Shown here in pieces: positions 42,134-53,198 of a DNA stretch of 64,000 bases. Below the pieces are notes generated by a model. The model ran no database searches, was not told where the DNA came from, and saw only the letters and a program-made list of their open reading frames with translations. Location: contig CAVTFT010000014.1 of assembly GCA_963734085.1 (NCBI GenBank), positions 248,001 to 312,000 on the forward strand. The letters are read 5' to 3'. A program made the position numbers and the translations under genes. The first letter of the stretch is position 1. Every line of letters begins with the position of its first letter. This DNA comes from CAIWHR01 sp963734085 (GTDB lineage Bacteria > Pseudomonadota > Gammaproteobacteria > Burkholderiales > Casimicrobiaceae).

Positions 42134-43351
42134 ATGTCCCACGCTGCCCGCGCCGACTGGCGCACTCCGACTGTAGTCCTCGTCGCGAGTGGTCTGATCC
42201 TCACGCTGTCGATGGGGATCCGCCACGGCTTCGGACTCTTCCTGCAGCCGATGAGCGCCGACCTCCACTGGGGCCGCGAGACTTTCGCGCTGGCCCTCGC
42301 CGTGCAGAACCTGATGTGGGGCGCGGCCACGCCATTCGCCGGAATGTTCGCCGACCGCTTCGGCACGCACAAGGTGGTGCTCGTCTGCGCGCTGTTCTAC
42401 ATCGCGGGGCTCGCAACGATGGCGCACGCGACAAGCCCGCTGCTGATGGTGCTGACGGCCGGCGTGCTGATCGGCATTGGCCTCGCGGGCCTGTCGTTCT
42501 CGGTGGTTGCCGGCGTGCTCGGCCGCAAATACCCGCCGGAGAAGCGCAGCATGGCGCTCGGCGTCTCAGCGGCCGCGGGCTCGTTCGGGCAGTTCGCGAT
42601 GCTGCCGGTGACGCAATGGCTGCTGTCGCATCTCGGCTGGTACGGCGCGTTGCTCGTGCTCGCGGCCGTGGGACTGCTGATGATCCCGCTCACCGCGGCA
42701 GTCTACGAAAAGCATCTCGGCACCTCGCATGCGTTCCACCAGTCGGCGGGCGCGGCGATGCGCGAGGCGCTCGGTCATCGCGGCTACATGCTGCTCACGA
42801 TCGGCTTTTTCGTTTGCGGCTTCCAGGTCGTCTTCGTCGGCGTGCACCTCCCCGCGTACCTCGCGGACCACGGGCTGCCGCCGCACGTCGCGGTGACCGC
42901 GCTCGCCTTGATCGGCCTCTTCAACATCGCCGGCACGTGGTCGACCGGATGGCTGGGAAGCCGGATGCCCAAGCGCTATATTCTCTCGGCGATCTATTTC
43001 GCGCGCGCCATCGTGTTCGCGCTGTTCTTCTTCCTGCCGCTGTCGGCGTGGACGGTCTACGCATTCGCGATCGCGCTCGGCCTGCTTTGGCTCTCGACGG
43101 TACCGCCCACGAACGGCATCGTCGCGCAGATCTTTGGCGTGCGTTATCTTGCGATGCTCTCCGGCGTGACGTTCTTCAGCCATCAGATCGGCAGCTTCCT
43201 CGGCGCCTGGCTCGGCGGGAAGCTCTACGACACGACGGGAAGCTACGACATCGTCTGGTACCTGGCGATCGCGCTGGGCGTCGTCGCCGGTCTCATCAAC
43301 CTGCCGATCGACGAGCGCGAGATCGAGCGGCGGTCGCCACAACCGGCGTGA
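42134..43351 (+). CDS. MFS transporter
   Basis: The 405-residue transporter has about 12 helices with motif-A-like FADRFGTHKVVLV between helices 2 and 3. It resembles the monocarboxylate/OFA-type MFS branch (GIRHGFGLFLQPMSADLHWGR start). Probably exports or imports an organic acid under control of the adjacent MarR; the substrate is not determinable. Confidence 0.9.
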   Translation: MSHAARADWRTPTVVLVASGLILTLSMGIRHGFGLFLQPMSADLHWGRETFALALAVQNLMWGAATPFAGMFADRFGTHKVVLVCALFYIAGLATMAHATSPLLMVLTAGVLIGIGLAGLSFSVVAGVLGRKYPPEKRSMALGVSAAAGSFGQFAMLPVTQWLLSHLGWYGALLVLAAVGLLMIPLTAAVYEKHLGTSHAFHQSAGAAMREALGHRGYMLLTIGFFVCGFQVVFVGVHLPAYLADHGLPPHVAVTALALIGLFNIAGTWSTGWLGSRMPKRYILSAIYFARAIVFALFFFLPLSAWTVYAFAIALGLLWLSTVPPTNGIVAQIFGVRYLAMLSGVTFFSHQIGSFLGAWLGGKLYDTTGSYDIVWYLAIALGVVAGLINLPIDEREIERRSPQPA

Positions 43352-43357
43352 GATCTT

Positions 43358-44131
43358 TCAGAGCGGCGCCGCGGGCGGCATTGAATCCGCGGCGATGTGA
43401 TCGACGGCGTCGGTGATGATGCAGTCCACGCCCCACGCCCCAAGTTCTTCGACGCGTTCGGGATCGTTCGCCGTATAAGTCAGCACGCGATACCCGGCGC
43501 GGTGCGCGTGCTTGACGATATCGGCCGAGAGCGCCTTGTGGTTGGCATCGAGCGCGACGCATTTGAGGCGTGCCAGACAATCCTGCCAATCCGCCGGCAG
43601 CTTGTCCACCAACAGGGCTCGCGGCAGCGCCGGTACGGCATCGCAGGCGGCGGTCAACGCCTCCTCCGAAAACGACGAGAGCAGCGGCGGCACGTCCGCT
43701 TCGCGCCAAAGCGTGTTGGCATCGATTGCCACCGCCGCGCCCGTTTCGTGCTCGCGTCCGGGTGTGGGCTTGATCTCGATGTTGCATGCCACGCCATGCG
43801 CGCGAGCCCAGCGGGCAACCGCGGCAAGCGTGGGCATCGGCTCGCCGGAGTACTTGGCCGAGTGCCAGCCACCGGCATCGAGGCGCGACAGCTCGCGCCA
43901 GGGCAGTGCGTCGGCTCGACCGTGGCCCGTCGTCGTCCGTTCGAGCGTCGCGTCGTGCAGCAGGAAGGCGAGGTTGTCGGCAGAGAGCTTCACGTCGAAC
44001 TCGACCATCCGATAGCCATGCGCATGCCCGACGCGCATTGCGGTCAACGTGTTCTCGGGCGCGAGCTTGCCCGCGCCGCGATGGGCGATGAGCCGTGGAT
44101 ACGGCCAGTTCTTCGCGATGTCGGTCGACAT
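43358..44131 (-). CDS. ugpQ: Glycerophosphodiester phosphodiesterase
   Basis: The 257-residue TIM-barrel enzyme has the family motifs LIAHRGAGKLAPENT, VEFDVKLS and LLHDATLERTTTG, with the catalytic histidines and acidic metal ligands. It hydrolyses glycerophosphodiesters to glycerol-3-phosphate and an alcohol. No signal peptide is present, so it is cytoplasmic like E. coli UgpQ. It is the last gene of ugpBAECQ. Confidence 0.93.
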   Translation of the reverse strand: MSTDIAKNWPYPRLIAHRGAGKLAPENTLTAMRVGHAHGYRMVEFDVKLSADNLAFLLHDATLERTTTGHGRADALPWRELSRLDAGGWHSAKYSGEPMPTLAAVARWARAHGVACNIEIKPTPGREHETGAAVAIDANTLWREADVPPLLSSFSEEALTAACDAVPALPRALLVDKLPADWQDCLARLKCVALDANHKALSADIVKHAHRAGYRVLTYTANDPERVEELGAWGVDCIITDAVDHIAADSMPPAAPL

Positions 44132-44132
44132 G

Positions 44133-45197
<1,065 letters not shown>

Positions 45198-45200
45198 CGG

Positions 45201-46049
45201 TCACTTTTCCGTGTCGACCAGGCCCTTGACGAACCACTTCTGCATCAGCACCACGACGGCCACCGGCGGCAGCATCGCGAGCAGCGCGGTGGCCATCACG
45301 AGGTTCCATTCGGTCGCGGCGTCGCCGCCGGTGATCATCCGCTTGATGCCGATCACCGTCGTGTACATCGACTCCTCGGTCGTGACCAGCAGCGGCCACA
45401 GATACTGGTTCCAGCCGTAGATGAACATGATGACGAAGAGCGCGGCGATGTTGGTCCGCGACAGCGGCAGCACGACGTCCCAGAAGAACCGCAGCGGCCC
45501 AGCGCCGTCGATGCGGGCCGCCTCGGCGAGCTCGCGCGGCACCGTCAGGAAGAACTGGCGGAAGAGGAACGTCGCGGTCGCCGACGCGATCAGCGGCAAC
45601 GTCAATCCCGCGTAAGTATTGATGAGGCCGAGGTCGGAGGCAACCTTGTACGTCGGGAAAATGCGGACCTCGACCGGCAGCATCAGCGTGACGAAAATCA
45701 TCCAGAAGAACGTCTTGCGCAGCGGAAAGCGGAAATAGACGATCGCAAACGCCGAGATGATCGAGATGGCGATCTTGCCGATTGCGATCGTGAGCGCCAT
45801 TACGAGGCTGTTCCACATCATCGGCCCGACCGGTGCGCTCGAGCCGCGCTCGCTGCCGTGGGCGAGGACGGCGCGGTAGTTCTCGACCAGGTGGGTTCCC
45901 GGGACGAGCTGCATCGGCACTTGCAGCACTTCGTCGAGCGAGAGCGTCGAGGCGACGAACGCCATATAAATGGGGAACGTGACGATGGCGACGCCGCCGA
46001 TCAGGATGAGATGGCGGAAGACTGCGAGCCACGGCCGGCGCTCGATCAT
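45201..46049 (-). CDS. ugpE: sn-glycerol-3-phosphate ABC transporter permease UgpE
   Basis: The 282-residue permease has six helices and the EAA loop ELAEAARIDGAGPLRFFWDVVLPL that contacts the ATPase. It matches UgpE rather than UgpA by length and by the FPIYMAFVAS N-terminus. It lies between ugpA and ugpC. Confidence 0.94.
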   Translation of the reverse strand: MIERRPWLAVFRHLILIGGVAIVTFPIYMAFVASTLSLDEVLQVPMQLVPGTHLVENYRAVLAHGSERGSSAPVGPMMWNSLVMALTIAIGKIAISIISAFAIVYFRFPLRKTFFWMIFVTLMLPVEVRIFPTYKVASDLGLINTYAGLTLPLIASATATFLFRQFFLTVPRELAEAARIDGAGPLRFFWDVVLPLSRTNIAALFVIMFIYGWNQYLWPLLVTTEESMYTTVIGIKRMITGGDAATEWNLVMATALLAMLPPVAVVVLMQKWFVKGLVDTEK

Positions 46050-46059
46050 TCGGGATCCA

Positions 46060-47073
46060 TCAGTAGTGCACCTTGCGCTCGACGTAGCGGAACTGCGCGA
46101 CGGTGAGCGCGATCACGATCAGCATCAGGATCACCGACTGCGTCGCTGATCCGCTGAGATCGAGCGTCTGCATCCCGGCCTGGTAGACCTTGAACACGAG
46201 GATCTGCGTCGCCTGTCCCGGGCCGCCCTGCGTCGTTGCGTCGACGATCGCGAACGTGTCGAAGAACGCGTAGACGACGTTGACGACGAGCAGGAAGAAC
46301 GTCGTCGGCGACAGGAGCGGGAACACGATCGTCCAGAAGCGGCGCATCGGCCCCGCGCCGTCGATCGCCGCGGCCTCGATCATCGATTTCGGAATCGACT
46401 GCAGGCCGGCCAGGAAGAACAGGAAGTTGTAGCTGATCTGCTTCCACACCGCGGCGACGATGATCAGCGTCAGCGCCTGGCCGTCGTTGAGGAAATAGTT
46501 CCAGTCGATGCCGAGCTTCCGCAGCGCGAACGTGACGATCCCGATCGACGGCGAGAGCAGGAAGAGCCAAAGCACGCCCGCGACCGCCGCGGCAACGGCG
46601 TACGGCCAGATCAGCAGCGTCTTGTAGACCGAAGCGCCACGTGCGATGCGATCGGCGAACACCGCGAGCAGCAGCGCGAACGACATCCCGATGATGGCGA
46701 CCAGCGCCGAGAAGACCGCCGTGACCCGGAACGAGCGCAGGTACAGCGGATCGTTGAACAGCGCCTCGAAATTGTCGAACCAGACGAATTCGGTATGCGC
46801 GCCGAAAGCGTCCTGCACCAGCACCGACCAGTAGAGCGCCTGCATGGCCGGCCAGAAGAAGAACACCAGCGTGATCGCGATCTGCGGCGCGACCAGCGCG
46901 TACGGCAGCCAACTCGAGCGAAAGACCGCGCGGTCTTCGGCGGCGGGCTCGGGCGCAGCATCGCGCCGGCGCAACACGCGCCGGGCGATTGTCGAGCGGA
47001 GGGCTGCGAGATCGAAGATGGGGGTGCGGGCGGGCGCCGCAACCCCGCCACGAATCCCGGGTTCGGTCTCCAT
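46060..47073 (-). CDS. ugpA: sn-glycerol-3-phosphate ABC transporter permease UgpA
   Basis: The 337-residue permease has six helices after an unusually long hydrophilic N-terminal extension of about 45 residues. Its EAA loop is MIEAAAIDGAGPMRRFWTIV. The UgpA-type N-terminus LVAPQIAITLVFFFWPAMQAL is clear. A later start (around residue 50) cannot be ruled out. Confidence 0.92.
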   Translation of the reverse strand: METEPGIRGGVAAPARTPIFDLAALRSTIARRVLRRRDAAPEPAAEDRAVFRSSWLPYALVAPQIAITLVFFFWPAMQALYWSVLVQDAFGAHTEFVWFDNFEALFNDPLYLRSFRVTAVFSALVAIIGMSFALLLAVFADRIARGASVYKTLLIWPYAVAAAVAGVLWLFLLSPSIGIVTFALRKLGIDWNYFLNDGQALTLIIVAAVWKQISYNFLFFLAGLQSIPKSMIEAAAIDGAGPMRRFWTIVFPLLSPTTFFLLVVNVVYAFFDTFAIVDATTQGGPGQATQILVFKVYQAGMQTLDLSGSATQSVILMLIVIALTVAQFRYVERKVHY

Positions 47074-47133
47074 CGCAACGTGTCGGCTGAGGCGCCGGCT
47101 CGCTTAGGGCCAGACGGCGCGCCCGTACCGCCG

Positions 47134-48459
47134 CTACTTGTTGGCCTTCTGGAACTTCTCCAGCTGCTCGTTGCCGCGCTTCACCGCTTCATCGAGCGCC
47201 TGCTTGGCGGTTTTCTGCCCGTTCCAGACCTGCTCCAGCTCCTCGTCGTTGATGTTGCGGATCTCGACGAAGTTGCCGAGGCGCACACCCTTGGAGTTCG
47301 CCGTGGGCGGCTTGTTGTTGAGCTCGCCGATCGCGATGTCGGTGCCCGGATTCTTTTCGTAGAAGCCCTGGCTCTTGGTGAGCTCGTACGCGGCGATCGT
47401 GATCGGCACGTAGCCGGTCGACTGGTGCCAGTCGGCCTGGATTTCCGGCGACGACAGGAATGTGAAGAACTTGGCGATCCCCTTGTAGGTCGCCGGATCC
47501 TTCTGCTTGTTCAGCACCCACAGCGTCGCGCCGCCGATGATCGTGTTCTGCGGCGCGCCTTTGACGTCAGGCCAGTACGGGAGCCGGGCGACGCGCCAGT
47601 TGAACTTGGCGTTGGCCTTGATGTTCGCGTACGAGCCGCTCGACGTCGTGATCATCGCGCATTCGCCGCTCGTGAACTTGGCGAGCGGCTCGTCCTTGCG
47701 GCCGGCGTAGGTGAACAACCCCTTCTTCGCCCAGTCGCCGAGCGTCTGGATGTGCTTGACCTTCAGCGGCTCGTTCCACTCGAGGCGCGTGTCGAGACCG
47801 CCGAAGCCGTTCTCCTTGGTGGCGATCGGCACGTTGTGCCAGGCGCTGAAGCTTTCGAGCTGCACCCACGATTGCCAGCCGGTCGTGAAGGCGCAGGGAG
47901 CCCCCGACGCCTTGAGCTTCTCCGCCGCCTGTCCGACTTCCGGCCACGTTTTCGGCGGATTGGCGGGATCGAGGCCGGCCTTCTTGAACGCATCGTCGTT
48001 GATGTAGAGAACCTGCGAGCTGCTGTTGAACGGCATCGACAGCAGCCTGCCCTGCGTGTCCGAATAGTAGCCGTACACGGCGCCGAGATACGCCTTCGGA
48101 TCGAACTTCTCCCCCGCCTCCGCCATCAGCTGGTAGACGGGCTTGATCGCGCCCTGGGCGGCCATCATCGTCGCCGTCCCGACCTCGAAGATCTGGACGA
48201 TCTGCGGCGGGTTCCCGGCACGGTAGGCGGCGATCGCCGCTGCCATCGATTCGTCGTACTGGCCCTTGAAGACGGGCGTGACCTTGTAGTCGGACTGCGA
48301 GGCGTTGAATTTCTGTGCGATCTCGTTGACCTTGTCGCCGAGCTTGCCCGTCATCGAGTGCCACCACTGGATCTCGACGACGGCCTGCGCCGACGCGGCA
48401 AAACCGAACAGGGCCGCCGCCAGCGCGAAGCGCCGCAGGCCCGATAGCGTGTACGACAT
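47134..48459 (-). CDS. ugpB: sn-glycerol-3-phosphate ABC transporter substrate-binding protein
   Basis: The 441-residue periplasmic protein has signal peptide GLRRFALAAALFGFAASAQA followed by VEIQWWHSMTGKLGDKVNE, the hallmark of UgpB. The ATG follows GAGGAGAAATC. As the first gene of ugpBAECQ it captures glycerol-3-phosphate or glycerophosphocholine. No clear Pho box was seen upstream, so phosphate control is uncertain. Confidence 0.95.
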   Translation of the reverse strand: MSYTLSGLRRFALAAALFGFAASAQAVVEIQWWHSMTGKLGDKVNEIAQKFNASQSDYKVTPVFKGQYDESMAAAIAAYRAGNPPQIVQIFEVGTATMMAAQGAIKPVYQLMAEAGEKFDPKAYLGAVYGYYSDTQGRLLSMPFNSSSQVLYINDDAFKKAGLDPANPPKTWPEVGQAAEKLKASGAPCAFTTGWQSWVQLESFSAWHNVPIATKENGFGGLDTRLEWNEPLKVKHIQTLGDWAKKGLFTYAGRKDEPLAKFTSGECAMITTSSGSYANIKANAKFNWRVARLPYWPDVKGAPQNTIIGGATLWVLNKQKDPATYKGIAKFFTFLSSPEIQADWHQSTGYVPITIAAYELTKSQGFYEKNPGTDIAIGELNNKPPTANSKGVRLGNFVEIRNINDEELEQVWNGQKTAKQALDEAVKRGNEQLEKFQKANK

Positions 48460-48708
48460 GATTTCTCCTCGGTGAAAAAACGAAACGGTCATGTTGCCGT
48501 CTTTCGATGATGATTCTATTGCAAATCGGCGGCAATGGGGTTGCCCGACCAAAGTACGACGTCGCCCCTTGCGTCCAAACGTCGCAGGGCGCGCCGCGAC
48601 CTCCGTTCCGCTACGCCGCGGCGCCCGTTCCGCTCGTGACGATCCGCTCGCTCCGGTCGCCTCGCCAAGCGCTACCCGCGCGGATCCCCTGCTTCCGAGC
48701 TCGCGCCG

Positions 48709-51700
48709 CTAATCCGCAGCGCCCGGGTGTGGAATTGGCGCCGCCGGCACCTCGCCGTGGGGCAGCCGAACCTTCCGGCCCGCGAGCAGCGTGTACGCGG
48801 TGGGAACAACGAACAGCGTGAGCAGCGTGCCGAATGTCATTCCGCCGACGATGACCCAGCCGATCTGGATCCGCGACTCGGCACCCGCACCGTGCGCAAG
48901 TGCCAGCGGCACGGCGCCCAGCACCATGGCGCCGGTGGTCATCAGGATGGGGCGCAGGCGTAGCGTGGCCGAATCGATCACCGCGTCGTAGAGCTTCTCA
49001 CCCTTCGCGCGCAACTGGTTGGAGAACTCCACGATCAAGATGCCGTGCTTGGTGATGAGGCCGACCAGCGTCACGAGGCCGACCTGGCTGTAGATGTTGA
49101 GCGTCCCGCCGGCGAGCCAGAGCACGAACAGCGCACCGGTCATCGATAGCGGCACCGACAGCATGATCACGAACGGATGCACGAAGCTCTCGAACTGCGC
49201 CGAGAGCACGAGGTAGATGAACGCGAGCGCGAGGACGAACGTGAAGTAGATCTCGTTCTTAGAGTTGCGGAACTCGCGCGACTGGTTGTCGAGATCGGTT
49301 AGCGCCGTGGGTGGCAGCGCGACCTTCGCCGCGGCGTCCATCGCGTCCAGCGCCTCCTTGATCGAGTAGTCGGGGACCAGCGTTCCGGTGACCTTCACCG
49401 CGCGCAGGCGGTTGAAGTGGTTGAGCGACTGCGGCGCGACCCCTTCCTTGACGGTGACGAGATTGGACAGTTGCACCATGCCGCCGTCGCGGGCGCGCAC
49501 GTAGGCGTCGCTGATGTCGGCCGGCGTCGACCGGTCGACCGGCGTGACCTGCACGATCACGTCATACTGCTCGCCCTCCCGCTTGAAACGCGTGACCTGG
49601 CGGCCGCCCAGCATCGTCTCCAGCGTGCGACCAACGGTTTCGACCGGGATGCCAATATCGGAGAGCTTGTCGCGGTTGATCGTGACGCGGACTTCCGGCG
49701 TGTTGAGCCGCAGGTCGATCTGCAGGTTCTGGATCCGGGGCTCCTTGCGCACCTCCTCGAGAAAACGGTCGACGATCCGCTGCAGCTCGGGATACGGCAC
49801 CTGCGCCATCACGACGTATTCGATCGGCGTCGAGCGGAACCACTGCCCGAGCGACGGCGGATTGATGGGAAAGGCGAGTGCGCCGGGAATCCCCATCACC
49901 TTCGGCCGCACCTCGTCGGTGATCTGCTGCTGCTTCTTGTCCCGCTCTTCCCACGGTTTGAGCCGCAGAATCGCGTTGCCGTCGACGACGGTGGGAAACC
50001 CGGAGATCGCGGTGTAGGCGGCGGCCTCGGGAATCTGCGCGTACATCTCCTCGATCGGCCTGATCTGGTCCGCCGTGTATTGCGGCGTCGAGCCCTGCGG
50101 CGCCGTGACGATCGTAAAGACGATCCCGCGATCCTCGATCGGCGCGAGCTCGGACTTGAGCAGGCTGAAGAAAAGCACGCCGAGCCCTAGCACGATGGTC
50201 CAGGCGAGCACGACATAGCCGCGGTGCTGCAGCACGACGCCGAGTGCGGCGCGATAGCCGCGCGTGAGGCCATTGATCCAGCCCTCGATTACGTTGTAGA
50301 TCGACGAGTGCCGTTCCTGATGGCGAAGCAGGAGCGAGCACATCATCGGCGACAGCGTCAGCGCGACAAAGCCCGAGACCAGCACGGCGCCGGCCAGCGT
50401 CAGCGCGAACTCGATGAACAGCCGTCCGGTGCGGCCGGTGGCGAAGGCGAGCGGCGCGAACACCGAGGCGAGCGTCAGCGTCATCGCCACGATCGCGAAG
50501 CCGATCTCGCGCGCGCCCCGAATCGCCGCCTCCCGGCGCGGCATTCCCGCCTCGATGTGCCGGAAGATGTTCTCCAGCATCACGATCGCGTCGTCGACGA
50601 CGAGCCCGATCGCCAGCACCATCGACAGGAGCGTGAGCGTGTTGACGGTGAAACCCAGCACGTACATCAGCGCAAACGCGCCGATCAGCGACACCGGTAT
50701 CGTGACGATCGGGATCACCGTGGCGCGCAAGCTCCGGAGGAAGAAAAAGATCACCAGCACGACGAGCAGGATCGCCTCGCCGATCGAGTGGAACACGTTG
50801 GCGATGGAGCGGTCGATGAACACCGACGTGTCGTACGCGACGACGAGCTTCATGCCGGGCGGCATGGCTTCGTTCATCTTGTCCACCTCCGCCCGCACCT
50901 CGTTCGACAGCTCCAGCGGGTTGGCCACCGCCTGCTTGATCACACCGATGTTGAGTGACGGCTGGCCGTTGAACCGCGAGATGACGCGCTCCTCGACCGG
51001 CCCGATCTCGGCGCTGCCGATGTCGCGGATGCGCACCGGATAGCTGCCGACGTTGGCGACGATGATGTTGTTGAACTGCTCGGACGTGCGTACGTCGGTC
51101 TCGGCGACGACGGTGAACTCGCGCGCCTGCGACTCGATGCGTCCCGCCGGGATTTCGGCGTTCTGGCGGCGGATCGCGTCCTCGACGTCCTGCACCGTCA
51201 GCTTGTAGCCCGCGAGCCGCGTGCGGTCGAGGTTGATGCGCATCGACACCTGCCGCTCGCCGAAGATGCGCACGTCGGCCGCGCCCGGCAGCACGGAGAG
51301 CCGCGGCTGCACGTAGCGTTTGACGTAGTCGGACGCTTCCAGCGTGGTCTGCGATCCGGCCTGCACGGCGATGTAGATGATCGGGTTGGCGTCGGCTTCG
51401 ACCTTGGCGATGATCGGCTCGTCGATCGTGTCGGGCAGCTTGCCGCGGGCGCGCGCCACCTTGTCGCGGACGTCGGCGGCGGCGGAATCCGGATCGCGCT
51501 TCAGCGTGAACCGGACGTTGATGAGGCTCCTCTCCGAACGGCTTTGCGAGGTCATCACCTCGACGCCCTCGATGCCGGCGAGCGAATCCTCGAGCGGCTT
51601 CGTGACCTGCGATTCGACCACTTCGGCCGACGCCCCGCGATAGACGGTGGTCACGCTCACGACCGGATCGTCGATGCGCGGATACTCGCGCACGGGCAGA

Positions 51701-51792
51701 CGGGTATACGAGATCAGGCCGACCAGCAGAACGATCAGCGACAGCACCGTTGCGAACACGGGCCGCTTGATGCAGATCTCGGGCAGTTGCAT
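48709..51792 (-). CDS. RND efflux pump inner-membrane transporter (HAE1 family)
   Basis: The 1,027-residue protein has the two-fold RND layout: a TM helix, a large periplasmic loop, five helices, then the same again. MQLPEICIKRPVFATVLSLIV is a typical start. The proton-relay region in TM4 is visible as LAIGLVVDDAIVMLENI with the paired aspartates. It expels hydrophobic compounds with the adaptor encoded just upstream. No outer-membrane channel gene is in the window, so TolC-type partner must be elsewhere. Confidence 0.95.
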   Translation of the reverse strand: MQLPEICIKRPVFATVLSLIVLLVGLISYTRLPVREYPRIDDPVVSVTTVYRGASAEVVESQVTKPLEDSLAGIEGVEVMTSQSRSERSLINVRFTLKRDPDSAAADVRDKVARARGKLPDTIDEPIIAKVEADANPIIYIAVQAGSQTTLEASDYVKRYVQPRLSVLPGAADVRIFGERQVSMRINLDRTRLAGYKLTVQDVEDAIRRQNAEIPAGRIESQAREFTVVAETDVRTSEQFNNIIVANVGSYPVRIRDIGSAEIGPVEERVISRFNGQPSLNIGVIKQAVANPLELSNEVRAEVDKMNEAMPPGMKLVVAYDTSVFIDRSIANVFHSIGEAILLVVLVIFFFLRSLRATVIPIVTIPVSLIGAFALMYVLGFTVNTLTLLSMVLAIGLVVDDAIVMLENIFRHIEAGMPRREAAIRGAREIGFAIVAMTLTLASVFAPLAFATGRTGRLFIEFALTLAGAVLVSGFVALTLSPMMCSLLLRHQERHSSIYNVIEGWINGLTRGYRAALGVVLQHRGYVVLAWTIVLGLGVLFFSLLKSELAPIEDRGIVFTIVTAPQGSTPQYTADQIRPIEEMYAQIPEAAAYTAISGFPTVVDGNAILRLKPWEERDKKQQQITDEVRPKVMGIPGALAFPINPPSLGQWFRSTPIEYVVMAQVPYPELQRIVDRFLEEVRKEPRIQNLQIDLRLNTPEVRVTINRDKLSDIGIPVETVGRTLETMLGGRQVTRFKREGEQYDVIVQVTPVDRSTPADISDAYVRARDGGMVQLSNLVTVKEGVAPQSLNHFNRLRAVKVTGTLVPDYSIKEALDAMDAAAKVALPPTALTDLDNQSREFRNSKNEIYFTFVLALAFIYLVLSAQFESFVHPFVIMLSVPLSMTGALFVLWLAGGTLNIYSQVGLVTLVGLITKHGILIVEFSNQLRAKGEKLYDAVIDSATLRLRPILMTTGAMVLGAVPLALAHGAGAESRIQIGWVIVGGMTFGTLLTLFVVPTAYTLLAGRKVRLPHGEVPAAPIPHPGAAD

Positions 51793-51807
51793 CGCGGGTT
51801 ATGCGCT

Positions 51808-53028
51808 TCAGGAACGCGGCGGGCGCGGCGGCGTCGCGCTTTCGGCCTTCGCTGGCACCGGTACCGATTCCGCTTTTGCCGGCACAATACTGCCGCCGGT
51901 ATCGGCCCTGGCCGGCGCGTCGGCGGTACCCCGAAGCTCGGCGATGCTCACGAGCGCTCCATCGCGCAGCTTCAATTGTCCCGCGGTGACGACGGTGTCG
52001 CCGGCAGCAAGCCCCTTGACGATCTCGACGCGGGCGTCGCGACGCTGGCCGACGTCGACCCGCGTGCGCACCGCCTTGCCGTCGACCACGCGATACACGT
52101 ACTGGTCCTCGCCCTGCGGCACGAGCGCCTGCTCCGGCACCACGAGCGCCTCCCGCTCCTCCTTGGTGATGAGACGCACCCGCGCGAACATGCCCGGCCG
52201 CAGCGCCGTGTCGGGGTTGTGGACGATCGCGCGGATCACGATCGCGCGTCCGGGTGCGTCGACCAGCGGGTTGATCGCGAAGACCTTGCCGTCATAGGTC
52301 CTGCCGGGCAGCGCGTCGAGCGAAATCTGCAGCGTCTGCCCGACCTGCACCTGCTTCAGATAGATCTCGGGGACGCGGAAATCGACCTTCAGCGGATCGA
52401 TCGACTCGAGGTTCACGACGTCGGAGCCTTCCTTCACGTAATCGCCGATCGACACGACGCGCAGGCCGATGATTCCCGAGAACGGCGCCTTGATCTCGGT
52501 CTTGGCGAGCTTTGCCTCGGCCAACTGCAGCGCCGCTTCGGCGACGCGCAGGTTGTTCTCGGCCTCGTCCTTCGCCTGTCCCGAGATGAAGTTGCTCTTC
52601 GCGAGATCGACCGCGCGCTCGAATTTCGATTGCGCGAGCTTCAAGTTCGCCCGCGCCTGCTGCACGTCGGCCTCGTTGATCGACGGATCGAGCTTGACCA
52701 GCGTCGTCCCTTTCGAGACCCGCTCTCCCTCGTGGAACTGGATCGCGCTGATGCGGCCGGCGACCTCGGGGCGAACCGTGATCGATTCGTCCGAACGCAG
52801 GCTGCCCACGGCGGTGATGGTTTGCGGCATCGCGGCGGTCGCCACTTTGACGGCCTCCACCGCGACCTGCGCCGGCGGGCTGCCTGCCCCCTTTGGCGCG
52901 GCTGCGGCGGAGTCCGCCGCGCGCAGCGAATCGCCCGCTGGCGAGCGCTGCTGGCCCATCCAGTAACCGCCACCGGCCGCCGCGGCGACGACGACCACGG
53001 CGAGCACACCCAGAACCGTCTTGTTCAT
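51808..53028 (-). CDS. RND efflux periplasmic adaptor subunit
   Basis: The 406-residue membrane-fusion protein has an N-terminal anchor (VLGVLAVVVVAAAAGGGYW), the lipoyl domain halves, an alpha-hairpin around residues 120-180 with Gln/Ala/Lys heptads, and beta-barrel and membrane-proximal domains. It bridges the RND pump to an outer-membrane channel. It is 15 bp upstream of the pump gene, forming an operon. Confidence 0.94.
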   Translation of the reverse strand: MNKTVLGVLAVVVVAAAAGGGYWMGQQRSPAGDSLRAADSAAAAPKGAGSPPAQVAVEAVKVATAAMPQTITAVGSLRSDESITVRPEVAGRISAIQFHEGERVSKGTTLVKLDPSINEADVQQARANLKLAQSKFERAVDLAKSNFISGQAKDEAENNLRVAEAALQLAEAKLAKTEIKAPFSGIIGLRVVSIGDYVKEGSDVVNLESIDPLKVDFRVPEIYLKQVQVGQTLQISLDALPGRTYDGKVFAINPLVDAPGRAIVIRAIVHNPDTALRPGMFARVRLITKEEREALVVPEQALVPQGEDQYVYRVVDGKAVRTRVDVGQRRDARVEIVKGLAAGDTVVTAGQLKLRDGALVSIAELRGTADAPARADTGGSIVPAKAESVPVPAKAESATPPRPPRS

Positions 53029-53198
53029 GGAAAGGTGGGAACGCGCGAGCTTTGAAACGCCCCGTCGCCCCGATTGAAAGAAGGCGGATTATGCGCCGCC
53101 TCCGGCGCGAGCGGCAAACGCCGGCCTCGGCACATGGCGGTCGAATGGGGCCGGCCTTGCTAGAATCGTCGGGGATTCACCGCCTGAAAATTCCCGAC

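Noticed and set aside
48460..48560. Pho box in front of ugpB
   Set aside because: No pair of CTGTCAT-like 11-bp repeats could be found, so phosphate regulation is not claimed.
48460..48708. A further copy of the GC-rich repeat upstream of ugpB
   Set aside because: Composition is similar but the diagnostic blocks found at 1.6, 9.8 and 55.2 kb are absent.
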